Assembly: GCA_000173115.1 (NCBI GenBank)
Contig: ABVW01000006.1
Span: 1-64,000 of the forward strand
Reading direction: 5' to 3'
Source: Flavobacteria bacterium MS024-3C
GTDB taxonomy: Bacteria; Bacteroidota; Bacteroidia; Flavobacteriales; Flavobacteriaceae
DNA: 64,000 nt
Below, piece by piece: positions 18,108 through 26,287 of this stretch (the first letter of the stretch is position 1; every line of letters starts with the position of its first letter). Position numbers and translations under genes: made by a program. The notes beneath the pieces were generated by a model. That model was not told the origin of the DNA. It made no database searches and saw only the letters and a program-made list of their open reading frames with translations.

Positions 18108-18749
18108 ATGATTTTAGATAGCGAAACCGCAAAACAAACAGCTGCACTATTATTACAAATTAATGCAATTAAGTTGAGACCAGAAAATCCTTTTTCTTGG
18201 GCCTCAGGATGGAAGTCTCCCATCTATTGTGACAACAGGATAGTGCTCTCATTTCCAGAAGCAAGAAAGTTTGTAGCCTCAAAAATGGCTGATCAAATAA
18301 AAACACTTTATCCCAATCCAGATGCTATTGCAGGGGTTGCTACAGGCGCAATTGGTATGGGACTTTTGGTTGCTGAAATATTATCGCTCCCTTTTGTCTA
18401 TATTAGACCTGAAGCAAAATCCCACGGAAGGCAAAATAAAATTGAAGGGCATTTACAAGAAAATGCTAAAGTAGTGGTCATTGAAGACCTCATTTCAACA
18501 GGTAAAAGCAGCCTCAAAGCTGTTGAAGCACTTGAAGAGGTAGGTGCAGAAGTCATGGGAATGTTAGCCATTTTTACCTATGGATTTGAAACAGCTGAAG
18601 AAAATTTCAAAAAACAAAATACCACCCTGCATACCCTGAGCGACTACAGTCACTTAATTACTCAAGCATCTAACGAGGGTACTGTAAGCATTGACCATCT
18701 AGACACTTTGAAAGAATGGAGAAAAAACCCATCTCACTGGAACCAATAA
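18108..18749 (+). CDS. pyrE: Orotate phosphoribosyltransferase
   Basis: Makes OMP from orotate and PRPP in pyrimidine synthesis. The 213 residues contain FSWASGWKSPIYCDNR near 30, GVATGAIGMG near 82, YIRPEAKSHGRQNKIEG near 100 and the PRPP loop VVIEDLISTGKSS near 123. The ATG at 18108 gives the family-standard N-terminus. It is divergently arranged with NUDIX, with seven bases between start codons. The SRPBCC gene follows after 84 bases. Confidence 0.95.
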   Translation: MILDSETAKQTAALLLQINAIKLRPENPFSWASGWKSPIYCDNRIVLSFPEARKFVASKMADQIKTLYPNPDAIAGVATGAIGMGLLVAEILSLPFVYIRPEAKSHGRQNKIEGHLQENAKVVVIEDLISTGKSSLKAVEALEEVGAEVMGMLAIFTYGFETAEENFKKQNTTLHTLSDYSHLITQASNEGTVSIDHLDTLKEWRKNPSHWNQ

Positions 18750-18833
18750 TAATCCCAAAAGATAGTTTATCCGAGTAGTACATGCTTATGGGGACATTCT
18801 TTGCTTCCATAAAACAAAAAAGATATTTACAAT

Positions 18834-19232
18834 ATGTTAATAGAAACAAACCCAGTCCTTTTAAACACCTCAGATACATTGGTATTTAATTTTTTAAATG
18901 AAATTAAAAATTTCGAACACCTCATGCCAGAGAACACTAGTAAATTTGAAGTACTCAGTGAAGATCGTTTTCTTTTCGCTTTAAAAGGAATGCCTGAAAT
19001 TGTCTTACAAAAAAATGAATCTGAGGCCAACTCCTATGTATTGTTAGGTGCTGCAAGTGATAAATTACCTTTTACACTCAAAGGAAATATTGTAAATAAA
19101 GGAGAAGACAGCACTGAAGTACAATTGGTTTTTGAGGGCACTTTCAATGCCATGATGGAAATGATGATTAAAACCCCCATCACCAATTTTGTAAATGCGT
19201 TGTCTGAAAACTTAACTAAGGTTGCCTTTTAA
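18834..19232 (+). CDS. SRPBCC (START-like) domain protein, unknown function
   Basis: Cytosolic protein of 132 residues with a START/polyketide-cyclase-like pattern: an N-terminal strand, a helix around FLNEIKNFEHLMP, long beta strands, and a C-terminal helix (MMEMMIKTPITNFVNALSENL). Such folds bind hydrophobic ligands. It lies just downstream of pyrE, possibly in one transcript. No specific function can be assigned. Confidence 0.7.
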   Translation: MLIETNPVLLNTSDTLVFNFLNEIKNFEHLMPENTSKFEVLSEDRFLFALKGMPEIVLQKNESEANSYVLLGAASDKLPFTLKGNIVNKGEDSTEVQLVFEGTFNAMMEMMIKTPITNFVNALSENLTKVAF

Positions 19233-19329
19233 GCTTTGTAAACAAAAAAACAGTAAAGTTTTTGCAACTGCTTCAATTTCAATAAAAAAGGCTGTAATAA
19301 AATAGCTGTAATTGAAGCTATAGGTCCTT

Positions 19330-20058
19330 TTAAAGTATCATTTTAACCTCTTTAAACTGAAAAAACTCTTTCAAACCTGCTTGGTCTTCAATCACTAGTG
19401 CTCCGTTAGATGTAATGCCTCTAATGGTCCCTTGGAAGCTGTTTTTATTAGGTCGTTGAAAAGTTTTTAGCAAGCCATAGCCAAACAATTTGTTTTCATA
19501 CCTGAATTTTAAAGAAAGGTAAGGCAAGTGGTCTATTTCTGAAAGTGATTTATCTAATTGAATGACTAAGATTTCAATTAAATGACCCAATTTTATAGAC
19601 ACTTTGGAATGCTCACTCAATGCAGTAGCCTGAGTTAATTCAGGCATAGGAAATTTAAGTATATTTAACCCTATTCCAATAACACTAGAGGTCACTAAAT
19701 TTCCTTGAATCTTATTCTCAATGAGAATACCACCTACTTTTTTTCCCTTAATTAAAATATCATTGGGCCATTTCACACTTAGCTCTTCTGAAAAAAGAGC
19801 GAGCACCTGACGCACCGCTAAAGAAACTGACATGGCTATTTTAAATTGATCTTCTAAAGATAAATTCAGGTGTTTTTTATAAACACTTAAGCTAATACTA
19901 CTCCCTTTATGGGCAAGCCAATTATTCCCCATTTGTCCCCTGCCTTCAGTTTGGTCTGCAGCCACAACAAAAGTATTATCTTGTAACAATCCTTTACTTA
20001 AAAGGTCTTTTAGGTAATCATTGGTAGAAGATATTTTATCTAAAAAAATAAGGGGCAT
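19330..20058 (-). CDS. birA: Biotin--[acetyl-CoA-carboxylase] ligase
   Basis: Attaches biotin to acetyl-CoA carboxylase BCCP through biotinyl-AMP. The catalytic domain is seen as SSTNDYL near 10, EGRGQMGNNW near 38 and the KWPNDILIKGKKVGGILIE block near 94. At 242 residues it has no N-terminal helix-turn-helix, so it is the monofunctional ligase and not a biotin repressor. It diverges from rsfS. Confidence 0.93.
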   Translation of the reverse strand: MPLIFLDKISSTNDYLKDLLSKGLLQDNTFVVAADQTEGRGQMGNNWLAHKGSSISLSVYKKHLNLSLEDQFKIAMSVSLAVRQVLALFSEELSVKWPNDILIKGKKVGGILIENKIQGNLVTSSVIGIGLNILKFPMPELTQATALSEHSKVSIKLGHLIEILVIQLDKSLSEIDHLPYLSLKFRYENKLFGYGLLKTFQRPNKNSFQGTIRGITSNGALVIEDQAGLKEFFQFKEVKMIL

Positions 20059-20143
20059 AAATAAAGATTTAATCTTTTAAAACTAGGCTAAAAGGCTGTT
20101 TAATCTTATGTTAAAAACAATAGCTAAGAACGTAAAAATATAA

Positions 20144-20151
20144 TAACTTTG
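20144..20151 (+). promoter_or_regulatory. -7 box (TAACTTTG) for rsfS-ftsH operon
   Basis: TAACTTTG matches TAnnTTTG, 20 bases upstream of the rsfS ATG. It is likely the start of the rsfS-ftsH-LUD-cdsA-psd-ACBP unit. Confidence 0.5.
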
Positions 20152-20171
20152 TAAAAAATTAAATTTTTTAA

Positions 20172-20546
20172 ATGTTAGATAAAAAAGGAGACGTAGATAA
20201 TCTTATCTCATTAATTCTCAATGGAATAGAAGAAGTAAAAGGTTTAGATATTCAATTATTAGATCTTAGAGAAATAGAAAATACTGCCTGTGATTATTTC
20301 ATTATTTGCAATGGTACTTCAAATACACATGTAAATGCTGTGGTTGGATCTGTCCAAAAAATAGTCAGTAAGACCATTCAAGACAAACCTTGGCATGTAG
20401 AAGGATCGGAAAATGGAGAGTGGGTTTTACTCGATTATGTGAATGTAGTCGTTCACGTTTTTCAAAAACATATCAGAGAATATTACGACATAGAAAGCCT
20501 TTGGGGAGACGCAAAAGTAACTGCAATAACGAGTCCATCAAACTAA
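20172..20546 (+). CDS. rsfS: Ribosome silencing factor RsfS
   Basis: Binds ribosomal protein uL14 and blocks subunit joining when translation must be reduced. The 124 residues show the RsfS pattern: LDLREIENTACDYFIICNGTSNTHV near 30-55, then PWHVEG and a WVLLDYVNVVVHVF run near 90 ending REYYDIESLWGDA. It is first in a tight operon, six bases before ftsH. Confidence 0.93.
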   Translation: MLDKKGDVDNLISLILNGIEEVKGLDIQLLDLREIENTACDYFIICNGTSNTHVNAVVGSVQKIVSKTIQDKPWHVEGSENGEWVLLDYVNVVVHVFQKHIREYYDIESLWGDAKVTAITSPSN

Positions 20547-20552
20547 AATATA

Positions 20553-22628
20553 ATGGCAAAAGAAACCAAAACAAGTCCTAAAAAACCAAAGTTCAATGCT
20601 TGGTGGGTATATGCCACAGTAATAGCATTATTAATAGGTTTTCAATTTATGAGTAGTGGTCTTTCGAATACCAGAAAGACAACGACTTCTGAACTTCAAT
20701 CTTATTTGAAGAATGGAGATATTAATAAAATCATCATTATTAGCAACACCAGACAAGCTAAAGTATTTTTAACTAAGGAAGCGCTAAGCAAAGAAGTTCA
20801 CAAAGATGTTGCTGAAAAATCTTTCAATTTAAGCGGCCTAAGCCCAGAGTATTTATTAGACTTTGGGGACCTTCAAAATTTTGAAAACGACATTAAGACC
20901 ATTAAGGCAGAATTCCAATTAGAAACATCAGTAGACTACGAGACAGAGTCTAACGTATTTGGAGATTTACTATTGTCACTCCTACCCTTTGTACTTATTA
21001 TTGGTATTTGGATCTATGTGATGAAAAGAATGTCTGGTGGTGCAGGCGGCGGAGGCGGTGGCCAAATTTTCAATATTGGAAAGTCCAAAGCCAAACTATT
21101 TGATGAAAAAACAGATACCAGAACTTCGTTTAAAGATGTGGCTGGTTTAGAGGGTGCTAAAGAAGAAATAGAAGAAATAGTCTCTTTTTTAAAACAGCCT
21201 GAAAAATACACCTCACTTGGAGGTAAAATTCCAAAAGGAGCTTTATTGGTAGGACCTCCTGGAACAGGAAAAACTTTATTGGCAAAGGCAGTAGCCGGAG
21301 AAGCTAAGGTGCCTTTCTTCTCGCTCTCTGGATCTGATTTTGTAGAGATGTTTGTGGGGGTAGGTGCTTCAAGAGTAAGGGATTTATTCAAACAAGCAAA
21401 AGAAAAGTCCCCTGCCATAATTTTTATTGATGAAATAGACGCCATTGGGCGCGCTAGAGGTAAAAATAATATGACAGGATCAAATGACGAAAGAGAAAAC
21501 ACCCTCAACCAATTACTGACAGAAATGGATGGTTTTGGCACCAATACAAATGTCATTGTCTTGGCAGCTACAAACAGGGCAGACGTATTGGACAAAGCAT
21601 TGATGAGGGCGGGTCGTTTTGACAGACAAATCTATGTAGACTTACCAGATATTAGAGAACGTAAAGAAATATTTGAGGTTCATTTAAAGCCTATAAAGAC
21701 CTCTGAAAAACTAGATATAGATTTCTTAGCCAAACAAACCCCTGGATTTTCTGGAGCAGATATAGCAAACGTTTGTAATGAAGCCGCACTAATTGCAGCA
21801 AGAAAAGACAAGAAAGCGGTTAGCAAACAAGACTTTTTAGACGCTGTAGACAGAATTGTTGGCGGTTTAGAAAAGAAAAACAAAATCGTTACCCAGTCTG
21901 AAAAGGAAACGATTGCCTATCATGAGGCAGGACACGCTACAGTGAGTTGGATGTTAGAACATGCAGCTCCTCTTGTAAAGGTAACCATTGTTCCTAGGGG
22001 ACAATCTCTTGGTGCTGCATGGTACTTGCCAGAAGAAAGACTGATTGTTAGGACAGAGCAGATGCTTGACGAGATGTGTGCCACCTTAGGGGGACGCGCT
22101 GCTGAGAAAGTGATTTTCAATAAAATATCTACTGGTGCCTTAAGTGATTTAGAAAAAGTAACTAAGCAAGCAAGGGCTATGGTCACTGTTTACGGTTTAA
22201 ATGAGTCACTAGGTAATATTACTTACTACGATTCTTCTGGTCAGTCCGAATACGGCTTTACCAAACCTTACAGCGAGGAGACCGCTCAAAAAATTGACAA
22301 AGAGATTTCTATCTTAATTGAAGCGCAGTACCAGAGAGCTATTGAACTTTTAGAGGTAAACAAGGAAAAACTCACTACATTAGCAAAAAGGTTGTTAGAA
22401 AAAGAAGTGATTTTTAAGGACGATTTAGAAAAAATCTTTGGTGAAAGACCCTTTAGTCCAGCACCAAAAGCCCTTCAAAAAGAAGCTACTCCCAATCCAG
22501 ATGACGAGGCAGATGCAGGTCTTTCTACCAGTCTAGAAAATAATGAAGAAAACACCTCTTCTAGCGTTACAGAAAGTACCCTAGAAGATGCGAGTGACTC
22601 AACTACAACAAAAGAAGGTAAAGCGTAA
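20553..22628 (+). CDS. ftsH: ATP-dependent zinc metalloprotease FtsH
   Basis: Membrane-anchored AAA+ protease that degrades misfolded membrane and short-lived proteins. Two membrane helices (about residues 17-33 and 128-155) are followed by a Gly-rich linker, Walker A GPPGTGKT at 234-241, [12 protein letters not shown] near 290, the SRH region, and the zinc site HEAGH at 457-461. The last ~45 residues are an acidic, Ser/Thr-rich tail. Length (691) is normal for the phylum. It lies between rsfS and the LUD gene. Confidence 0.97.
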   Translation: MAKETKTSPKKPKFNAWWVYATVIALLIGFQFMSSGLSNTRKTTTSELQSYLKNGDINKIIIISNTRQAKVFLTKEALSKEVHKDVAEKSFNLSGLSPEYLLDFGDLQNFENDIKTIKAEFQLETSVDYETESNVFGDLLLSLLPFVLIIGIWIYVMKRMSGGAGGGGGGQIFNIGKSKAKLFDEKTDTRTSFKDVAGLEGAKEEIEEIVSFLKQPEKYTSLGGKIPKGALLVGPPGTGKTLLAKAVAGEAKVPFFSLSGSDFVEMFVGVGASRVRDLFKQAKEKSPAIIFIDEIDAIGRARGKNNMTGSNDERENTLNQLLTEMDGFGTNTNVIVLAATNRADVLDKALMRAGRFDRQIYVDLPDIRERKEIFEVHLKPIKTSEKLDIDFLAKQTPGFSGADIANVCNEAALIAARKDKKAVSKQDFLDAVDRIVGGLEKKNKIVTQSEKETIAYHEAGHATVSWMLEHAAPLVKVTIVPRGQSLGAAWYLPEERLIVRTEQMLDEMCATLGGRAAEKVIFNKISTGALSDLEKVTKQARAMVTVYGLNESLGNITYYDSSGQSEYGFTKPYSEETAQKIDKEISILIEAQYQRAIELLEVNKEKLTTLAKRLLEKEVIFKDDLEKIFGERPFSPAPKALQKEATPNPDDEADAGLSTSLENNEENTSSSVTESTLEDASDSTTTKEGKA

Positions 22629-22630
22629 TA

Positions 22631-23239
22631 TTGAATTTTTTTAGCAAAATATTTGGATCTCCTAAAAACAACCCAGCTTCAAGCCAGGTTGAAAGGTCCA
22701 AGTATATGCCAGAAGAAAAAACACCAGTAGACGAACTATTCACCATTAACTTTAAAAAAAATGGTGGTAAGTTCTTGTACTGCGAAGACAAAGATGAAGC
22801 GCTTGAGCTCTTAAGTAGCATATTGGATGAAAACCATTGGAAAGACAAACCCCTACTTACTTTAGACAAAAACATGGCCTTATTCTGTGCCAATGCAGGA
22901 TATGAAACCACCCATAAAACACAAGGGTCTGGAGTGTTTTTCACCTCCTGTGAACACCTTATTGCGCTAAATGGTTCTATTTTAGTGAGTGACAGTCAGT
23001 TTGGCGAAAACAAATTGCCTGACCTTCCGGAACTTATCATAGTATTCGCCAAAACCAGCCAAATGTTAGAGACCATCCAAGATGGGCTAAAACAAATTAA
23101 AAAAAACTATCCCAAGCAGATACCAGGTAATATAACCGCCATAAAGAACTTCAAAAAAGAAAACGAAGGTCAGAAAGATTTTCTCACTTATGGAAGTTGC
23201 AATAAAGATGTGTATCTGATTCTTTTAGAAGACCTTTAA
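22631..23239 (+). CDS. LUD domain (LutC/YkgG-like) protein
   Basis: Protein of 202 residues with the LUD fold found in LutC, a partner of lactate oxidation; here there is no lutA or lutB nearby, so that role is not supported. The start is a TTG at 22631, two bases after ftsH stops; it gives MNFFSKIFG, a hydrophobic start that makes a plausible N-terminus, and no ATG occurs before codon 26. The stop abuts the cdsA ATG. Function unknown. Confidence 0.8.
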   Translation: MNFFSKIFGSPKNNPASSQVERSKYMPEEKTPVDELFTINFKKNGGKFLYCEDKDEALELLSSILDENHWKDKPLLTLDKNMALFCANAGYETTHKTQGSGVFFTSCEHLIALNGSILVSDSQFGENKLPDLPELIIVFAKTSQMLETIQDGLKQIKKNYPKQIPGNITAIKNFKKENEGQKDFLTYGSCNKDVYLILLEDL

Positions 23240-24034
23240 ATGAGAGAATTAATAAGAAGACTCCTCACTGGGGGGGTCTATGTATTTATATTACTAGCAG
23301 CTGTATTTTTAAACTCAGATGCCTTTGACTTCTTATTTATGGCTTTCGGACTGGCCTGTATTTATGAATACAAAAGAATCACCAAATTGCGCGGCTATTA
23401 CTTATTTATGGCCTATTTGGCCCTATGGTGGTTGTTCATTTATCTCATACAAAACAAGTTTACTATTGCCCTATTACTCGGTGCTACTATAGGGATTAAT
23501 ATATTTTTATTAACTTATCTATTAAGTAAAAAGAAACAAAAGCTTCCAAAAAGCATGACCTTTATTTCAGGGGTTTTTTACATAGGTGGTGGATGCATTT
23601 TTCTTACCCTTATTCCCTACACTACACCTGAATTCGCCAAAATGCTCATTACAGGTATTTTTCTAATCATTTGGATGAATGACTCCTTTGCGTATTTGAT
23701 AGGCAAACAGTTTGGAAAAAATAAGTTATACCCATCTGTATCTCCAAAAAAGACTGTTGAGGGCGCCATTGGCGGACTCGTATTTGGACTTTTAGCCGCT
23801 GTATTAATAGCTCAAATAGACCCACTGCTGTCTTTATATCAGTGGCTACTTCTTGCCACGGTCGTTGTGATCACAGGAAATCTAGGTGACCTTCTTGAAT
23901 CTAAATTCAAACGTGTTGCTGGCGTAAAAGACAGCGGCGCTATATTACCTGGCCATGGTGGTATGCTAGATAGACTAGATAGTCTTATATTTGCCGCACC
24001 ATTTGCATATTTGCTCATCATTATCTTTAATTAG
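23240..24034 (+). CDS. cdsA: Phosphatidate cytidylyltransferase (CDP-diglyceride synthase)
   Basis: Integral membrane enzyme making CDP-diacylglycerol, the precursor of phosphatidylserine and other phospholipids. About seven or eight membrane helices across 264 residues. The family signature is seen as SPKKTVEGAIGG near 172 and the C-terminal GDLLESKFKRVAGVKDSG and LPGHGGMLDRLDS near 214-250. It starts directly after the LUD stop and is two bases before psd. Confidence 0.95.
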   Translation: MRELIRRLLTGGVYVFILLAAVFLNSDAFDFLFMAFGLACIYEYKRITKLRGYYLFMAYLALWWLFIYLIQNKFTIALLLGATIGINIFLLTYLLSKKKQKLPKSMTFISGVFYIGGGCIFLTLIPYTTPEFAKMLITGIFLIIWMNDSFAYLIGKQFGKNKLYPSVSPKKTVEGAIGGLVFGLLAAVLIAQIDPLLSLYQWLLLATVVVITGNLGDLLESKFKRVAGVKDSGAILPGHGGMLDRLDSLIFAAPFAYLLIIIFN

Positions 24035-24036
24035 TT

Positions 24037-24702
24037 ATGTTTCACAGAGAAGGTTTTAAAATTATTGCGATCACTTTTATCATTGTTGGAGTCATTGCCC
24101 TTACGGCCGATACCTATATTACTCAAGACCTCATTAAATACGGAGTACAAGGCGTTGCTTTAGCCGTATTGGTCTTAATTTTACAATTTTTCAGAAACCC
24201 AAAAAGGGCCGTACAATTTAATCTCAATGAAATTATTGCCCCAGTAGACGGTAAAGTTGTTGTTATAGAGGAAGTAGAAGAAAAAGAATATTTTCAGGGG
24301 AAAAGAAAGCAAGTTTCTATCTTTATGTCTCCCCTTAATGTTCACGTGACTAGGTACCCAGTAAGTGGTGTAATACAATACTCAAAATACCACCCTGGAA
24401 AATATTTAGTCGCATGGCATCCTAAAGCTAGTGAAGAAAACGAAAGAACTACCATCGTAATAAAAACACCTAAATTTGGAGATATTCTATACAGACAAAT
24501 TGCAGGTGCTCTAGCCAGAAGAATTGTTAATTATGCCAAAAAAGGAGACAAAGCCATACAAGGAGCAGACGCAGGTTTTATAAAATTTGGCTCAAGAGTA
24601 GACCTATTCTTACCCCTAGATTGTATTGTCACTGTAGGGCTCAATCAAAAAGTAGTGGGGGCAAAAACAGTCATAGCTACACTAAGCGATGGGGATGAGT
24701 AA
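24037..24702 (+). CDS. psd: Phosphatidylserine decarboxylase proenzyme (short type)
   Basis: Makes phosphatidylethanolamine. The 221-residue PSD-A type has two N-terminal membrane helices, the IFMSPLNVHVTRYP block near 91-104, and the autocleavage site in KFGSRVDLF near 187-195, where the Ser becomes the pyruvoyl cofactor. It is placed directly after cdsA, which supplies the upstream intermediate. The last 14 bases overlap the ACBP gene. Confidence 0.94.
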   Translation: MFHREGFKIIAITFIIVGVIALTADTYITQDLIKYGVQGVALAVLVLILQFFRNPKRAVQFNLNEIIAPVDGKVVVIEEVEEKEYFQGKRKQVSIFMSPLNVHVTRYPVSGVIQYSKYHPGKYLVAWHPKASEENERTTIVIKTPKFGDILYRQIAGALARRIVNYAKKGDKAIQGADAGFIKFGSRVDLFLPLDCIVTVGLNQKVVGAKTVIATLSDGDE

Positions 24703-24949
24703 TCCAACAGAATCGGATTTCAACAAAGCGGTTATAAAGGTAAATAGCAGCAATAAGCCGCTACCACCTGACACCATGCTCAAATTATATGCACTCTATA
24801 AAATAGCCACTAAAAATCAAGAAAACCCTAGTGGAGACAAGCCTTTGATCAGTGCATTTAAAGCCAATGCATTGTTTCAAGCAAAACACATAAACATAGA
24901 GACAGCTATGTTAGAATATATAGCTATCGTGGAGAAAGAGGTCTCCTAA
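24689..24949 (+). CDS. Acyl-CoA-binding protein
   Basis: Four-helix ACBP domain of 86 residues. The conserved LKLYALYKIAT segment near 31-41, followed by a basic and hydrophobic helix, marks the acyl-CoA site. Such proteins buffer acyl-CoA in the cytosol. It overlaps psd and closes an operon of lipid genes, consistent with fatty-acyl trafficking. A second in-frame ATG lies two codons later (24695). Confidence 0.85.
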   Translation: MGMSNPTESDFNKAVIKVNSSNKPLPPDTMLKLYALYKIATKNQENPSGDKPLISAFKANALFQAKHINIETAMLEYIAIVEKEVS

Positions 24950-24985
24950 CAGAACCAATAGATCTCATGACAAAAGCTTTGAAAA

Positions 24986-26257
24986 CTAACGCGAAATTTC
25001 TTTTGTTATGTGGGCTAATTTCGGCTGAAAAAAGCCATGGGCAAGTCCCATTAAGCTCAGTATAAAGTAACAGTACAATACTGTTCTCCAACTATAAAAG
25101 TGAGCAGGGGCGTCTCCAGCATTTAAAAATATAACACTGGCTATAAGTCCCACAATTATTCTAACTGCCTCAGTAAAGTAGGCACCACTCCAACGGTCCA
25201 TAAACATAGAATAGCTAAATACGCTCAGCGCAATATACAAAGCCAAAAGAATAAATTCAAATACTTCTATCCGGCCTACTTCTGAAAGACCTAGGAGAAG
25301 GATCATAGAAACACCGAGCAATTGAAAAACGGCATAGGCCTTAAATATGTTACTACCAGACTCTGGGTACCGCTTAAAATTAAACACGTCTTCTATAATT
25401 TCTACAGGGTAATTTTCTGCGACATCGGCGGGACGCCAACCAGTGGGCATAAACCAAATTCGCAGTTTATCTACCCAGGATTTTGTACGCCAGGCATCTT
25501 TTGTTATTTGCCAAAAATGCATAAAATTAATGGTAAATGGATTCCATGTGTTCACCTGTTTTAACACACCATATTGTGGAGGATCACTGGCTAACTCTTC
25601 TTGAAAAGTCCCAAACATACGATCCCAAATACTAAAAACTTGGCCTAAATTTTTATCTATATAGCGTTCATTTATGGCATGGTGTACCCTGTGTTGGGAG
25701 GGCGTAACAATAATATATTCTAAAAATCCCAATTTTCCTATATGCTGGGTATGGTACCAAAATTGGGCAAATAATTGTACCGGCGCCAATATAGCAATCA
25801 CTTTATAAGGCACCCCTAACAAAGCTGCTGGAAGCAGCAAAAGGGGGAAATAGGCAAAAAGATTAGATATGGATTGCCTTAAAGCACAAGCTAAATTAAA
25901 AGACTCACTGCTGTGGTGAATCATGTGTTGGTTCCAAAAAATATTGATTTTGTGACTCAACCTATGGTTCCAGTAACCCCCAAAATCTATACAGATAAAA
26001 CCTATGACCCAAACCCACCAATGCACCTCCAAAGGAGCTACTTTAAAAAAAGACAATATAGTTGGATAAGACACTAATACAATACCCAAACCAAGGGTAT
26101 CCTTTAAAATATTTGTGATACCAGAACTGATGCTAGATACGGTGTCCAATACACCATAGGTGGTTTTTTTTCGCCAATACCCATACCCAATTTCAATTAA
26201 AATGAGCAGTAAAAATAAAGGTATAGCAATTAATAAAGCGTTCGCATAAGCTTCCAT
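24986..26257 (-). CDS. Sterol desaturase/fatty acid hydroxylase family protein
   Basis: Membrane di-iron oxygenase of 423 residues. The three His clusters of the family are HRLSH at 98-102, HMIHH at 111-115 and HRVHH near 189, placed among several membrane helices. The C-terminal ~140 residues add further helices. The substrate is not predictable; bacterial relatives hydroxylate fatty acids, carotenoids or hopanoids. It begins 30 bases after valS ends and may be read from the valS promoter. Confidence 0.87.
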   Translation of the reverse strand: MEAYANALLIAIPLFLLLILIEIGYGYWRKKTTYGVLDTVSSISSGITNILKDTLGLGIVLVSYPTILSFFKVAPLEVHWWVWVIGFICIDFGGYWNHRLSHKINIFWNQHMIHHSSESFNLACALRQSISNLFAYFPLLLLPAALLGVPYKVIAILAPVQLFAQFWYHTQHIGKLGFLEYIIVTPSQHRVHHAINERYIDKNLGQVFSIWDRMFGTFQEELASDPPQYGVLKQVNTWNPFTINFMHFWQITKDAWRTKSWVDKLRIWFMPTGWRPADVAENYPVEIIEDVFNFKRYPESGSNIFKAYAVFQLLGVSMILLLGLSEVGRIEVFEFILLALYIALSVFSYSMFMDRWSGAYFTEAVRIIVGLIASVIFLNAGDAPAHFYSWRTVLYCYFILSLMGLAHGFFQPKLAHITKEISR

Positions 26258-26287
26258 AACTCAATAAGGCTTGTGCTTTAAAATTCA

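Noticed and set aside
19330-20058. BirA as biotin operon repressor
   Set aside because: The N-terminal helix-turn-helix needed for repression is absent; the protein starts directly with the catalytic domain.
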